Assembly (NCBI GenBank): GCA_026014815.1
Contig: JAOZHP010000072.1
Span: 1 to 64,000 of the forward strand
Direction of reading: 5' to 3'
DNA length: 64,000 nt
Source: Candidatus Bathyarchaeota archaeon
GTDB taxonomy: Archaea > Thermoproteota > Bathyarchaeia > TCS64
The position numbers were made by a program, and so were the translations under genes. Below the pieces are notes generated by a model, which was not told the DNA's origin, did no database searches, and saw only the letters and a list, made by a program, of their open reading frames with translations. Below are positions 20,590-30,801 of the stretch, in pieces (positions within the stretch are counted from its first letter, which is position 1; each line of letters starts with the position of its first letter).

Positions 20590-21273
20590 CTAATTCCTCT
20601 GGTTAATCCTCGTCACGATGCGTCCGTCGATCATGCCAACGACCTTGTCAGCCAGCTTGGCATTAGACTGATCATGCGTGACGTAGATGATCGTCTGTCC
20701 GTCTTCATCGTTGAGTTCACGAAGAAGACTCATTATTTCGTCTCCGGTCTTCTGGTCCAAGTTACCTGTGGGCTCATCAGCCAGAAGTATATTAGCCTCA
20801 TTCACTAGACCTCTCGCCACGGCGACGCGCTGCTGCTCACCGCCACTCAACTCGTTAGGCTTATGTGTGGCTCTCTTCCCAAGTCCCACCTTCTCAAGCG
20901 CCTCTAACGCCCACTTCTCCTGATCCCGTGAGTCCTCGCCAGCGAGCGAGAGGGGTATCATAACGTTTTCTAACGCTGTAAGATATGGAAGCAACTCGAA
21001 GGTTTGGAAGATGAAACCCACGTTTTCCCTCCTGAATCTGGCACGTTCCTTGGAGGTTAAACTGTATATCATTGAACCATTCACCTGTACGTTACCATGT
21101 GTAGGTGTGAGCAGTCCACCGATAGTGTATAGTAACGTGGATTTGCCGCTTCCGCTTGGCCCAGTAACTGCCATGAAGTCTCCTTCCTCGACCGTAAGGC
21201 TCACCTCGTTCAAAGCCGATATTTTTTCCTCGCCCATCGTGTAGCTTTTGGTTACGTTGTTGATTTCTATCAT
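20590..21273 (-). CDS. ABC transporter ATP-binding protein (MacB/LolD type)
   Basis: Walker A GPSGSGKST, signature LSGGEQQRVAVAR, Walker B ILLADEPTG. Confidence 0.94.
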   Translation of the reverse strand: MIEINNVTKSYTMGEEKISALNEVSLTVEEGDFMAVTGPSGSGKSTLLYTIGGLLTPTHGNVQVNGSMIYSLTSKERARFRRENVGFIFQTFELLPYLTALENVMIPLSLAGEDSRDQEKWALEALEKVGLGKRATHKPNELSGGEQQRVAVARGLVNEANILLADEPTGNLDQKTGDEIMSLLRELNDEDGQTIIYVTHDQSNAKLADKVVGMIDGRIVTRINQRN

Positions 21274-21274
21274 G

Positions 21275-22423
21275 TTAAATCGCCTTCAATGCGCTCACTG
21301 GGTCTATCTTGGTCGCTCTCCATGTGGGGTACAGGCTCGCCACAAGGCAAGCCACCACGGATATCGCTATCGAAAGTGGTATGCTGAAAACCGGGATGTC
21401 TTGGATGATAATAGGTGTAGATAACACGAGAGGTCCCATAATCATGGATGAGAGAACCCCGAGGGCTGACCCCAAGACGCCTCCCACCAAGCCAAGGATC
21501 ACGGCCTCGAACAGAAATATCTTGTAAATATATGTGTTGTCGGCTCCAAGACTCATGAATACACCGATCTCCCTTCGCCTCTGGTGGACACTGGAGACCA
21601 TAGTATTCATGATGCCGGCACAGCCAGCCACCATCACAACTGATGCCAGCATAAGCGAGAAGTTAGCCGCCTGCTCCACCATCTTGATCCGGGTCTCCAC
21701 TGCCTGTTTTACTGGAGTGGCCCGTACGTCAGGGATCGCGTCAGTTATCTGTTCAGCGATAACCTCGACAGGGCAGGTAGAGCAAAGAGCCCCGATATCG
21801 ACGAGACTTATCTCTCCATCCATTCCAAGCAATCCCTGAGCTACGTGCAGCGGCAGGAACACAGTGTAGTCATCATTCGATCCTGTCTCATTGAGCGCAG
21901 CGACTACCTTGAATTCACTGTCGTTGATAGTTACAGTTGAGCCAATTGATAGATCAAGTGCTGACATTATCTCTGAGCCCATCATGGCCTCGTTGCTGTC
22001 TTCCACTGGAAGTTCCCCTGTGACCTCCCACCAGACCTTGAGGTACACCTCGCTATCCGCGTTCAGTCCCACGAGAAGAACGTTCTCACCCTCCACCATG
22101 GCTGTCCCAAAGAGTTTAGGTGAAATTGTTCTGATGTTCTCGGCGTTTTCAATTTCTGATAATTTTGTGAGATGGTTCTCCTGTAACGTTGATCTGCCGA
22201 CCATGACGTTTCCGTATGGAATGCTGATGGACTGGGTGTCCGGGGTTACCACGATGTTGGGTCCGTACTTCTCAACTTCCTCACCTATGTGCGTCTCCAT
22301 GCTACTGGAGATGGTGAAGGTGGCCACAATTACAGCGATTGCTAGTATGAGTCCAATGCTGTTGAGTATTGAACGTCCCTTTCTTCGGGAGATGTTCTTT
22401 AAAACGAGTGTTGTGGCGCGCAT
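21275..22423 (-). CDS. ABC transporter permease (FtsX/MacB type)
   Basis: MacB periplasmic core-like region and three C-terminal TMs (RRREIGVFMSLGA). Confidence 0.9.
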   Translation of the reverse strand: MRATTLVLKNISRRKGRSILNSIGLILAIAVIVATFTISSSMETHIGEEVEKYGPNIVVTPDTQSISIPYGNVMVGRSTLQENHLTKLSEIENAENIRTISPKLFGTAMVEGENVLLVGLNADSEVYLKVWWEVTGELPVEDSNEAMMGSEIMSALDLSIGSTVTINDSEFKVVAALNETGSNDDYTVFLPLHVAQGLLGMDGEISLVDIGALCSTCPVEVIAEQITDAIPDVRATPVKQAVETRIKMVEQAANFSLMLASVVMVAGCAGIMNTMVSSVHQRRREIGVFMSLGADNTYIYKIFLFEAVILGLVGGVLGSALGVLSSMIMGPLVLSTPIIIQDIPVFSIPLSIAISVVACLVASLYPTWRATKIDPVSALKAI

Positions 22424-22440
22424 TTGATCACTTTAACTAT

Positions 22441-22514
22441 GTTTTTATATCCTGAGACGAACTATGGCGTGTAGTTAACAGCAATAAATATAAACTTAAC
22501 TACAGAGCGTAGTT
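22441..22514. promoter_or_regulatory. divergent regulatory region with two 17-bp dyads (AACTA-N7-TAGTT)
   Basis: AACTATGGCGTGTAGTT at 22460-22476 and AACTACAGAGCGTAGTT at 22498-22514; A/T-rich TATA-like elements at 22441-22452 (reverse) and ~22483-22495 (forward). Confidence 0.7.
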
Positions 22515-22517
22515 CAC

Positions 22518-22955
22518 ATGGAGAAAGGTGCAGACTGGATAGACTTCCAACCACACAAACAAGACCTCACCAAGGTACTCGGAGACCTGGAGGCAGACAT
22601 AATGAAATCCATCTGGGAGCTCCAGTCAGGCAACGTCAAACAGATACACGAACACCTGAACAAGGAACGAAAAGCCGCCATAACCACAGTAGCAACTGTC
22701 CTCGACAGGCTCTACGGGAAAGGCTTGGTTGAAAGAGAGCTTGTAAAAGAAAAGGGCATCCGATATGAATACAAACCAGCTATGACCCGCATACAGTTCG
22801 AGACAACTGTGGTCAGAAACATTTTCAAGGGACTGTTCGAGAGCTTTGGTGAGTCCGCGATAAACTACTTGATCGAGAACACCGGGATACAGGACCAGGA
22901 GACCATCGAGGAACTCAAAAGAAACATTGAAAAGTTAAAGGAAGAAGCCGAGTAA
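22518..22955 (+). CDS. BlaI/MecI/CopY family transcriptional regulator
   Basis: wHTH: LGDLEADIMKSIWELQSGNVKQIHEHLNKERKAAITTVATVLDRLYGKGLVERE. Confidence 0.9.
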   Translation: MEKGADWIDFQPHKQDLTKVLGDLEADIMKSIWELQSGNVKQIHEHLNKERKAAITTVATVLDRLYGKGLVERELVKEKGIRYEYKPAMTRIQFETTVVRNIFKGLFESFGESAINYLIENTGIQDQETIEELKRNIEKLKEEAE

Positions 22956-22957
22956 AA

Positions 22958-23893
22958 TTGTTAGACGCTATAACTGGGGTCCTCACCCCATACGTCACCG
23001 TGCTGCTGTTATCTACAGGAATCTCAGTGATAGCGTTGCTAGTTCTTGGGTTGACTAGCCCCCGGTCATATAAGTGGCGAACTTGGACGATGTTCATACC
23101 CCTCGCAGGGTCCGTTGCATTGGCGCTAAGAATCTCTCCTTCGTGTTTCGCTCATTACCTGTCATTAACAACGGGTGACCCTGTGCATCTCATCTGCGCT
23201 GACCCAAGCTTCGCCTACGTCACATATGTCTGTAGTAGCTGGGTCACTCTCATCACTGCATCATTCTCGACAGCAGCCATCCTCGGTATCATCAGCTACT
23301 ACCTCGGCGGCTGGACAGTAAGGACACTCTACGGTTACCAAGAGGTAGATGGAGAGGAGATAGGAGACCTCTATTATGGCATCGAGGAGATGTCTGATAG
23401 AGCCGGCATTTACACTCCAGGCATTTACCTTATCGAGTCAAGCAAGCCCCAGATATTCAGCCACGGCGGACATGGTGAACCTAGTATCTTCATCAGCGTC
23501 GGGCTTCTTGAAACGTTAACCGAGGAGGAGATCCTTGCATGCGTAGGTCACGAGGTCGCTCACATCAAGAACAGTGACACATTGGTTAGGTCAGTGGCCT
23601 CAAGCCTGAAGATCGCATCTTTATTCAACCTTGTTGGGTTCCTGACGGAGCCAATGCTGGCACGTGACCGCGAGTTTCTGGCAGACGAGGAGGGAGCCAG
23701 GCTCTCAGGCAATCCCCGCGCCCTAATCTCAGCCCTACTTAAGTTGTCTCAAGTCTCTCCCAGTGGCTTCGATAACCTGCTGCTGGGCAGTCTCTCTTTG
23801 AGTCAGTTTATACCTAGAAATGGTAAACTGAATTTGCTATCAAGGCACCCTCCCATAGAGGAACGCGTCAAAAGGCTCATGAAGCTACTGTGA
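22958..23893 (+). CDS. M56/M48 (BlaR1/HtpX-like) integral membrane metallopeptidase
   Basis: HEVAHIKNSD zinc motif, multiple TMs; directly follows the BlaI-like gene; TTG start. Confidence 0.87.
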   Translation: MLDAITGVLTPYVTVLLLSTGISVIALLVLGLTSPRSYKWRTWTMFIPLAGSVALALRISPSCFAHYLSLTTGDPVHLICADPSFAYVTYVCSSWVTLITASFSTAAILGIISYYLGGWTVRTLYGYQEVDGEEIGDLYYGIEEMSDRAGIYTPGIYLIESSKPQIFSHGGHGEPSIFISVGLLETLTEEEILACVGHEVAHIKNSDTLVRSVASSLKIASLFNLVGFLTEPMLARDREFLADEEGARLSGNPRALISALLKLSQVSPSGFDNLLLGSLSLSQFIPRNGKLNLLSRHPPIEERVKRLMKLL

Positions 23894-23965
23894 ATAAGAG
23901 GATGCCCCTTAGGTCTCTTGAATCCGATTTCTGTTTCATTAAATAATGGATGACGAGGAGTTCCC

Positions 23966-25972
23966 CTACTTTTCCATGTAAGGAATCTGGGTCTCGGTGT
24001 CCACGGTATCTATCTCAGCATTCAAAGCGATAGGAAGACTCACAGTGAATTTAGTTCCACATCCAGGACTGGACTCGTATTCAATGGTACCGCCGTGGGC
24101 CTCGATGGACTGCTTACACGAGGCTAGACCCAGTCCTGTCCCTGTTGTTTTTGTGGTGAAGAACGGTGTGAACAAGTTATTCTTCACTTCCTCACTCATC
24201 CCATAACCGGTGTCGCTGACCTCAAATTTCGTGTTGTCCCCGTCGCGGAGAAGCCTTAGCTTCAGTTTGCCCCCATCAGGCATCGCCTCAACTGCGTTTC
24301 TAATCAGATTATCGATGGCTCTTCTCAGCTTGATCTCATCCATCAGGAATGGCTGTATGTTGTCGTATTCTGAGATTACCTTGATGTCATCAGGGATTAA
24401 AGTGGTGTCTAGGATCGAGGTGATGAGTTTCCTGGGGTCAGTGAATGTCTTATTGAGCTGTCTGGGCTTGGTGAGCTGCTTCAGGTCTTCAAGGATGCTC
24501 ATGGCGTAGTCCACGCTGTTGAAGATTGTGGAGATCATCTCGTCGGTGGTTTCGGGACTGGACTCCATGAGGTGCGCCGCTTTTTTAATGGTGGATAACG
24601 GTCCCCTCAAGTCATGTCTGACCATGCTGCTGATTCTGTCAGCTCCTTTTAGGAGTTCGCTGGTTTTCTCTGTCTCTATCTCCTCGATCTGTTTGAGGTG
24701 GCTCCTCATGGTTAGTATCCGCTCAACCGCTGACTCTATGTGTTCTACGAGGGTCTCAAGACGCTGTACGTCAGTGTTCTTGAAGGCGTCGAGTTCAGAT
24801 GAGACTACGTTGAGCACCGCCATCGGCTTGTTGTTAATCTTAATAGGTATGGCGAGCTCGGATATTATCGGCTCAGAGTGGGTGTCAGTGTCTTTGACGA
24901 AGTGAGGGCATTTGCATACGTTTCCAATGTTCAGTGTCTCTCCCACGTTGATGGCTCGCACCGTGATACCCGGCCCGTCGAGGGGCATTACTATCGGGGT
25001 TCCATTGGACTCTACTAGGAAATGCTGATGAATTAGCTGATCCTCCTCAACTATTCCTAGGCTGCCATTCTTGAAACCCAAGACTTTGAGTATATTTGAT
25101 GATATTTCCGCTATCTCGCGTATAGAGACAGCCTTGGCTAGGCTTGTGGCGTGAAGATGAAGCGCCCTTATCTGGTTCTCGCATATCTTCATCTCTGTAA
25201 TATCACGGGAGATGGCGTCGAATCCAATGATGTTTCCTTTGTCCTTGACCACTGTCAGTGTGGTCACAAGGCATACGTTCTCTCCGTTTTTTTTTTGATC
25301 CACCTGTAGCTATGTATCCTTGTCTGAGACTTTTTTCCCTCAACAAGCGCCCTGATCTCTTTCTGAAAGTTTTCTCTGTCATTTGGGTGGATGTAGTCAT
25401 TAAGAATCAGGTTCTTTCTATGGAGGTCCTCAGGGTCAAGACCAAAGATGCTGAGAAACGCTGGATTATACCGAGTGACTCCTGGGTAACTCAATCCTAT
25501 AGATGGCGTCAGGGGAGTTCTGAACCATCCGGCTTAGCTCCCTTTCACTGTTCCTCAGTTGCCTCTCTACTCGATGTTTCTCGACAACAGTCTTTATGCT
25601 CTGTTCGAGGAGCTTGTAGTGCGCTGAGTCCATCTCTTTTCTGATGTAATGGTTCACCCCGGCGGTGAAGGCTCTCTCAGCTACTTCCTCGCTTCCCTGA
25701 CCCGTGTAGAGGATTATAGGTACGTCGCTGACAGCCCTGATTTCCTCGATTAAAGTGATGCCGTCTACCTCTGGCATCTTATAATCCGTGACGATGCAGT
25801 CATAGTCACCGAGGCTGGATAACGCTTTCTTTGGGTTAGACGCCGACTTGATCTTTATCCATGGATTGATCTCGTTGAGAATCTCCCTCGTGAAATAGAG
25901 AGTCTGTTTCTCGTCATCAATATGCAATACATTGATCTGATTGGACCTATTATCCTCTGGGTTAAGCGTCAA
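23966..25972 (-). pseudogene. response-regulator receiver/PAS/GAF/histidine kinase hybrid, split by two frameshifts
   Basis: Three ORFs (25466-25972 receiver+PAS start, 25264-25494 PAS, 23966-25303 PAS end+GAF+kinase) form one collinear protein; breaks near 25490 and at the T10 run 25287-25296. Confidence 0.75.
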
Positions 25973-26048
25973 ACTAACCGGCTTGTGTTAAATTTTGATA
26001 ATTATATAGATAATGGTCTATGAATCCATGATCTATATTCTCAGTAGG

Positions 26049-27407
26049 TCACCTGAAGTAATCAGTGAGCTTCTTCTGGGTCAAAGTATGCCTCAGCAGT
26101 GGACCAGCCTCAAGCCAGCGCTCCAGTGGGATACTTAGACGGCTTAACACGCGTCCAATTGCCTCGTCCAGTGTTTCAAAACGATGTGCCTCTTGCTTCA
26201 TGGCGTTCCTCACGTTCTCACGTACCTGCCATACACCTACTGGAAGAATGTAGTCTGGGTATGCCTCCCTGAAGATGAAGACCTTCGCCTGTCGCTGCAC
26301 CTTTTCTAGGTGCTCAAGGACGGCGAGCTTACCCGCATAATAGCAGCCACCCATCGAGGCGTACTTGCTTCGCCCCTTGTAGGGCTCCCAGTCGGTGACT
26401 ATGGAGACGTGTTCCTCGTCTGGGTTCCAGAGTGTCTTGGGGTACCACGCCTCATATGCCTAGGCATCCGGGACCAGCATCACCTCGAACCTGTTACCGA
26501 TGTAATCCGACTCGTATACCTCGAACTGGTTCAATAATGGGTAGTCCTTCACCTTCTTGGTGAGGTGCTTCCCGAGGAGATCATCCACAGCGGTGATGCT
26601 CCAACGTGTAGGCACCAATCTACGGTTCTTCTCCACGCCGAAGCTGCCCATGCTGAACGCCTTCATGATGTTGCTGATAGGTATACCTTCATCGAAGAGC
26701 TTGACTGTAGCAGGAGCCGCCTTAAGGTCAGTATCATAGTGAGCCTTCTCCATGTGGGTGTTCCATCGAATATACCCGATGTTTAAGTTCTCCATGGGGG
26801 CTGTAGGACCAATGGGCTGAACATCGTCATTCATGTACAGCCTCTTTGTTGGCCTCCGTAACAGCTTCAACTCTGTCTCTACGTAATGCTCAGCGAGGCT
26901 AAGCTCCCTTGTTTTATCAAGGAGTCTCCCTGCTTTCCATGGCTTTCTGACGTTTACCGGCGTCATGCCTCTGATGAGTTGACTCCTGTAGCCTATGATC
27001 TCGTCGATGCTCTTACCGAACCACTGCTCTGGCGCGTCAAGAATCTCTGTGTTACCGTGATACGTCGGTGTAAGTGGTCCGATCTGGACGTACGGGTACC
27101 CGAAGCGGCCAACAAATACACCGGGTGGGCTGCTTCCATCAATCTCCGTGCCTTTAACTGATTGAAATAACTTTGAGAAGGCACCCAGTCGAGCCATGAG
27201 AGGGCAACTGGTTTTACCACAAAGCATCTTACCTCCCTTACAGACGGTGCAGAGGCTGTGAGTAGGAGTCTGTAGCTTCAGCTGGTCTCTTGTAACGTCA
27301 AGGGTTGACGCTATCTGTGGGTCACCTTGTACCATCTCTCGGACCCACTTGTTCCTTGGCTTGAACTGTGTATTGATGCGCTTTCCCATCGACGTCAAGA
27401 TAGTCAA
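26049..27407 (-). CDS. nre: Nre-family DNA repair protein with one internal in-frame TAG codon (26460-26462)
   Basis: N-terminal CTVCKGGKMLCGKTSCPLM zinc region and YVQIGPLTP; frame continues past the TAG as AYEAWYPKTLWNPDEEHVSIVTDWEPYKGRSKYASMGGCYYAGKLAV to a C-terminal PIP-box-like QKKLTDYFR. Confidence 0.8.
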
Positions 27408-27451
27408 CTATATTAAAAATGATGTAGGTCAAGTTTTGTGGAGAGGGATAG

Positions 27452-28213
27452 GTGAAAATGGGTAAAAGCATCATAGTCGAGGATATTCAATTCCAGAGCG
27501 AGGGATACACGCTGAAAGGCAGAACCTACAAGCCGGCAACCGAAGGAAAGTATCCCGCCGTCGCGATATGTCATGGCTTCCCCGGCGACAACAAGAACAT
27601 GGACCTTGCCGAGGAGCTGGCGCTTAACGACATCGCGGTCCTCGTTTTCTATTATCGTGGCGCATGGGGAAGCGAGGGCTCATATCGCTTAACATACCTT
27701 GAGCCCAGCACACGGGACGCAATCAATTATCTCAAAAGCCTCCCCAACGTTGACACCGAGCGTGTGGGACTAGTGAGCCACAGCATGGGCGCTGTAACAT
27801 TGACTAAGCGGCTGAGCCAAGACAAAAGCATCAAGACCGGTGTACTGATGGCTCCAGCAGCTGATCTGAGCCAATACACCGGTAATGAGTCTCTCAAAAA
27901 CATTGTACCTGTCTTCATGAAGATGGCTGAAGGAAAACTCACAGACTTATCCGAAGAATCATTGAGCGAAGATTTAGTCAAAGCCGCCGGGACGGTGAAC
28001 CCAGTGGACAACGTTGGCGCCGTTACTGTACCTTTGCTGGTGATAGTGGGTACCGCTGACACCGTAACTACCCCCGAGTCCTGTAGGAAGCTCTATGATG
28101 CAGCCAATGAACCCAAGGAATGGGTGGCCATCGAGGGCGCGGATCACAGCTTCACCGAGCACAGAATCCCATTAACGAATAAGATAATCAAGTGGCTGAA
28201 AGTTCACCTTTAA
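27452..28213 (+). CDS. alpha/beta hydrolase (dienelactone hydrolase-like)
   Basis: CHGFPGDNKN, GLVSHSMGA nucleophile elbow, GADHSF catalytic His. Confidence 0.88.
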   Translation: MKMGKSIIVEDIQFQSEGYTLKGRTYKPATEGKYPAVAICHGFPGDNKNMDLAEELALNDIAVLVFYYRGAWGSEGSYRLTYLEPSTRDAINYLKSLPNVDTERVGLVSHSMGAVTLTKRLSQDKSIKTGVLMAPAADLSQYTGNESLKNIVPVFMKMAEGKLTDLSEESLSEDLVKAAGTVNPVDNVGAVTVPLLVIVGTADTVTTPESCRKLYDAANEPKEWVAIEGADHSFTEHRIPLTNKIIKWLKVHL

Positions 28214-28289
28214 TTAATTAAATCCGTTATCCTCAAAAATATGGGTACAGCACCTTTTTCAAGAAACGTTTTCGAGTAATAAACGAATC

Positions 28290-28667
28290 ATGGAGCGGTT
28301 TCCATCCCGAGTTAAAGGACTATATGAAAAACTAGACGATAACTCGAAGATCGCACTCGGCGCAGTCATAGTGTTCTCCATGATGATGTCCATCTACGTC
28401 TACAGCAGCCAAGTAACCAACACACGGTACCCAGTGAACGAGTACTTCAAAGAGGGACCCCAAACCATCTCCGGCGAGCCCGAAAACCCATTCGACTGGA
28501 TAAAGGCACTGATCTATCTAGGGATATTCGGCACCTTAGTGTTGATATTGTACACGTACCTGATGAGCTATCCATGGTTCGTTACCATGATCACGAACCT
28601 TAGATTATCCTTGGCCTCAGCCATCGAGAAGCTGCTATCCCGACTCGATGGCCTCTTCGAGAGCTGA
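28290..28667 (+). CDS. hypothetical membrane protein
   Basis: Two TM segments; clean ORF. Confidence 0.55.
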   Translation: MERFPSRVKGLYEKLDDNSKIALGAVIVFSMMMSIYVYSSQVTNTRYPVNEYFKEGPQTISGEPENPFDWIKALIYLGIFGTLVLILYTYLMSYPWFVTMITNLRLSLASAIEKLLSRLDGLFES

Positions 28668-28669
28668 CA

Positions 28670-29410
28670 TTAAGGTGTGAAGGGGGCGTCATGCCCAGGA
28701 ACAACCATCACAGGGTTAAGGTCCCTGATCTTTCTCAGGCTCTCGATCGCCGTCTCCGCGCCTATGTTCTTGGTGACCACGCTGGGGGCTCTGAGTTCAA
28801 GGAGGTCCTCCTTGATTATGGCTGCGTCTCCTACCAAGGCGACGAGGCCAGCATCCGTCTCCACGAGGGTGGATATGCTCCCTGGGGTGTGTCCAAGAGT
28901 TTCTATGATCTTGACGTTGGGTGATACCTGAACTGTGCCTTTGATCTTTTTCATGTCCATGATGCCGAAGAACGCTTGAGTGAACTCGGGCCAGTACAGG
29001 CGGTCACAGAACTTGACTTCATCCTCGTGAACATACAATGGTTTCCCCTTGAACAAGTAGTTGGCCTCGATGTGATCGTAGTGGCAGTGACTGTTGATCA
29101 CGACATCGATGTCATCTGGCTCCAGCCCAAACTCGCGGAGCCTCATCTGAAGCGTGCCGTACCTTCCTAGCTGCAGTATCCCTGGGTCATGCACTATGTT
29201 GAGGTCGCCGTCCCTGATGAGAACGGTGTTGGTGCTTCCTAGACTGAAAACCTTGTTTCCGTACACCTCGTTCACGGTTTCCTGCGGCATCGGTGTGACT
29301 GGCCACCTGACGCTTAACACGGGGTGGCCTTTATGCAGCCCGACCCTATGATAGAAACAGTGTACAAGTATCTCCACTTGGGCGTGTTTGCTCAAGATTC
29401 TATCACCCAT
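28670..29410 (-). CDS. MBL-fold metallo-hydrolase
   Basis: NSHCHYDHIEAN, LGHTPGSI, VPGHDAPF motifs. Confidence 0.9.
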   Translation of the reverse strand: MGDRILSKHAQVEILVHCFYHRVGLHKGHPVLSVRWPVTPMPQETVNEVYGNKVFSLGSTNTVLIRDGDLNIVHDPGILQLGRYGTLQMRLREFGLEPDDIDVVINSHCHYDHIEANYLFKGKPLYVHEDEVKFCDRLYWPEFTQAFFGIMDMKKIKGTVQVSPNVKIIETLGHTPGSISTLVETDAGLVALVGDAAIIKEDLLELRAPSVVTKNIGAETAIESLRKIRDLNPVMVVPGHDAPFTP

Positions 29411-30078
29411 ACTCCTGGTAGGACGTATGAGTCTGAGAGTTTATCACGGTTTCTTTCAACTAATGCACAAGGGTTACGGGAGACCATCTCTAGTGTCTTC
29501 TCCTCGTCTACGTCTAGGAGGCTCATGAGGGCCGCCACGGCTTTGGGCTCCCTCATGCCTAACCAGTCTGTCGCGCCCGAGGATGCGATGACCGGGATAT
29601 CATGTTTGAGGGCGATGCTGGTTTCTTTCCTGAGCTGAATGATCTTGTGCCTAAGGATTCTAGCATCCTCGACGAGCAACTCTTTGATATCTACCTCGTA
29701 GCTGCATCCGCTATCCTTGGCCAGTGTCGCCTGGTGTCTGTCCATCCATGCATGTTTCCGCCTCGAATCATCCGGGTACCTGAGGATGTCTACTCTGTGA
29801 TCCTTGGCTGCCTGCCTTGCCACGTTCTTGGACAGGCAGAGCACCGAGATAACCTCGTAGCGGCGCCTGTTTTTCTTGAGGAGACCGCTGAGCTGCTGCT
29901 GGTTCTTGGGAGCGATGTCCAGCCTGGAGACAATATCGATATTATGTTCCTCTTTCATGGACCTATCAATTGGTATCCCTACCGCGTCGAGTCCAAGGGT
30001 CACAGCGTGGCTTAGCATCTGACGCTTGTTCTCTTCGTCTGGCTGTATATGGAGGTCCATGTACTTCATGTGGGTCAC
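29392..30078 (-). CDS. rnp3: RNase P protein component 3 (p30)
   Basis: YMDLHIQPDEENKRQMLSHAVTLGLDAVGI PHP-like fold; archaeal synteny. Confidence 0.82.
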   Translation of the reverse strand: MTHMKYMDLHIQPDEENKRQMLSHAVTLGLDAVGIPIDRSMKEEHNIDIVSRLDIAPKNQQQLSGLLKKNRRRYEVISVLCLSKNVARQAAKDHRVDILRYPDDSRRKHAWMDRHQATLAKDSGCSYEVDIKELLVEDARILRHKIIQLRKETSIALKHDIPVIASSGATDWLGMREPKAVAALMSLLDVDEEKTLEMVSRNPCALVERNRDKLSDSYVLPGVWVIES

Positions 30079-30527
30079 ATCGTTAGTGTCTGGATGTAGC
30101 TGCGCATGACTTCGACTGGGTCTGACTTGTGTGGTAACTGGAGCTTGGTTTTCACCCTGATGGCGTCATGTATATTGAAAACGAGTTTTCCCTGATGCGC
30201 CTTCTGTTTATCGAACCTCATGTACAGGTTTCTTGAGTCATCGATCCTTTGAGGCAACTCATCAATGAGTGCCGTCAACTCCAAGGAAAAAAGGTTCCTG
30301 AGAATGTGGTCGAATAATTCCGAGGCCAGTCTCCTATGCCTCTCAACCAGTTTTAGGCTGACAATTGGGTCCCCGAAGTAGCCTTGGAGCTTGGTTCTGG
30401 TGAAGTCTGGTACGTCTATGCCTTCTGGGAAAAGGTTCAGAACGGCTTTCTTGACCTTAGACTCGTCTTCTGTTGCGTGGGCGAGAACCGTGAACTCTAT
30501 GCTTCGCACCATACGTTCCATGGGCAC
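30075..30527 (-). CDS. COG1325-like RNA-binding protein
   Basis: VRSIEFTVLAHATEDESKVKKAVLNLFPE...GYFGDPIVSL; adjacent to p30. Confidence 0.75.
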   Translation of the reverse strand: MPMERMVRSIEFTVLAHATEDESKVKKAVLNLFPEGIDVPDFTRTKLQGYFGDPIVSLKLVERHRRLASELFDHILRNLFSLELTALIDELPQRIDDSRNLYMRFDKQKAHQGKLVFNIHDAIRVKTKLQLPHKSDPVEVMRSYIQTLTM

Positions 30528-30689
30528 CCTTCGTCACCTTGTCTTGGGGATGGTTGAGGGTCCTCCGTGTATTATATTTATCTCCGGAGGCCTCCCGACA
30601 TGCATAGGTGTGTTATAGACTTTTAGGATTCTTATGGTTTACCGGTGGAGGGTAATCCTTTTCTAGCATAGGCATGTTCACATTTCTGG

Positions 30690-30762
30690 GCGGTCGTAGC
30701 TCAGTGGATAGAGCACGGGTCTTCGGAACCCGGGGTCGCGGGTTCGAATCCTGCCGACCGCG
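30690..30762 (+). tRNA. tRNA-Arg (anticodon TCG), CCA encoded to 30765
   Basis: GCGGTCG/CGACCGC acceptor stem, TAGCTCAGTGGATAGAGC D-arm, CTTCGGA anticodon loop, GGTTCGAATCC T-arm. Confidence 0.95.
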
Positions 30763-30801
30763 CCATTCTCACACATGTTTTATTCCCGTTTCCCGGAATA
30801 A

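Noticed and set aside
26460-26462. Definite pyrrolysine codon in Nre
   Set aside because: TAG is a frequent ordinary stop in this window and no pyl gene or methylamine methyltransferase is present; retained only as a hypothesis.
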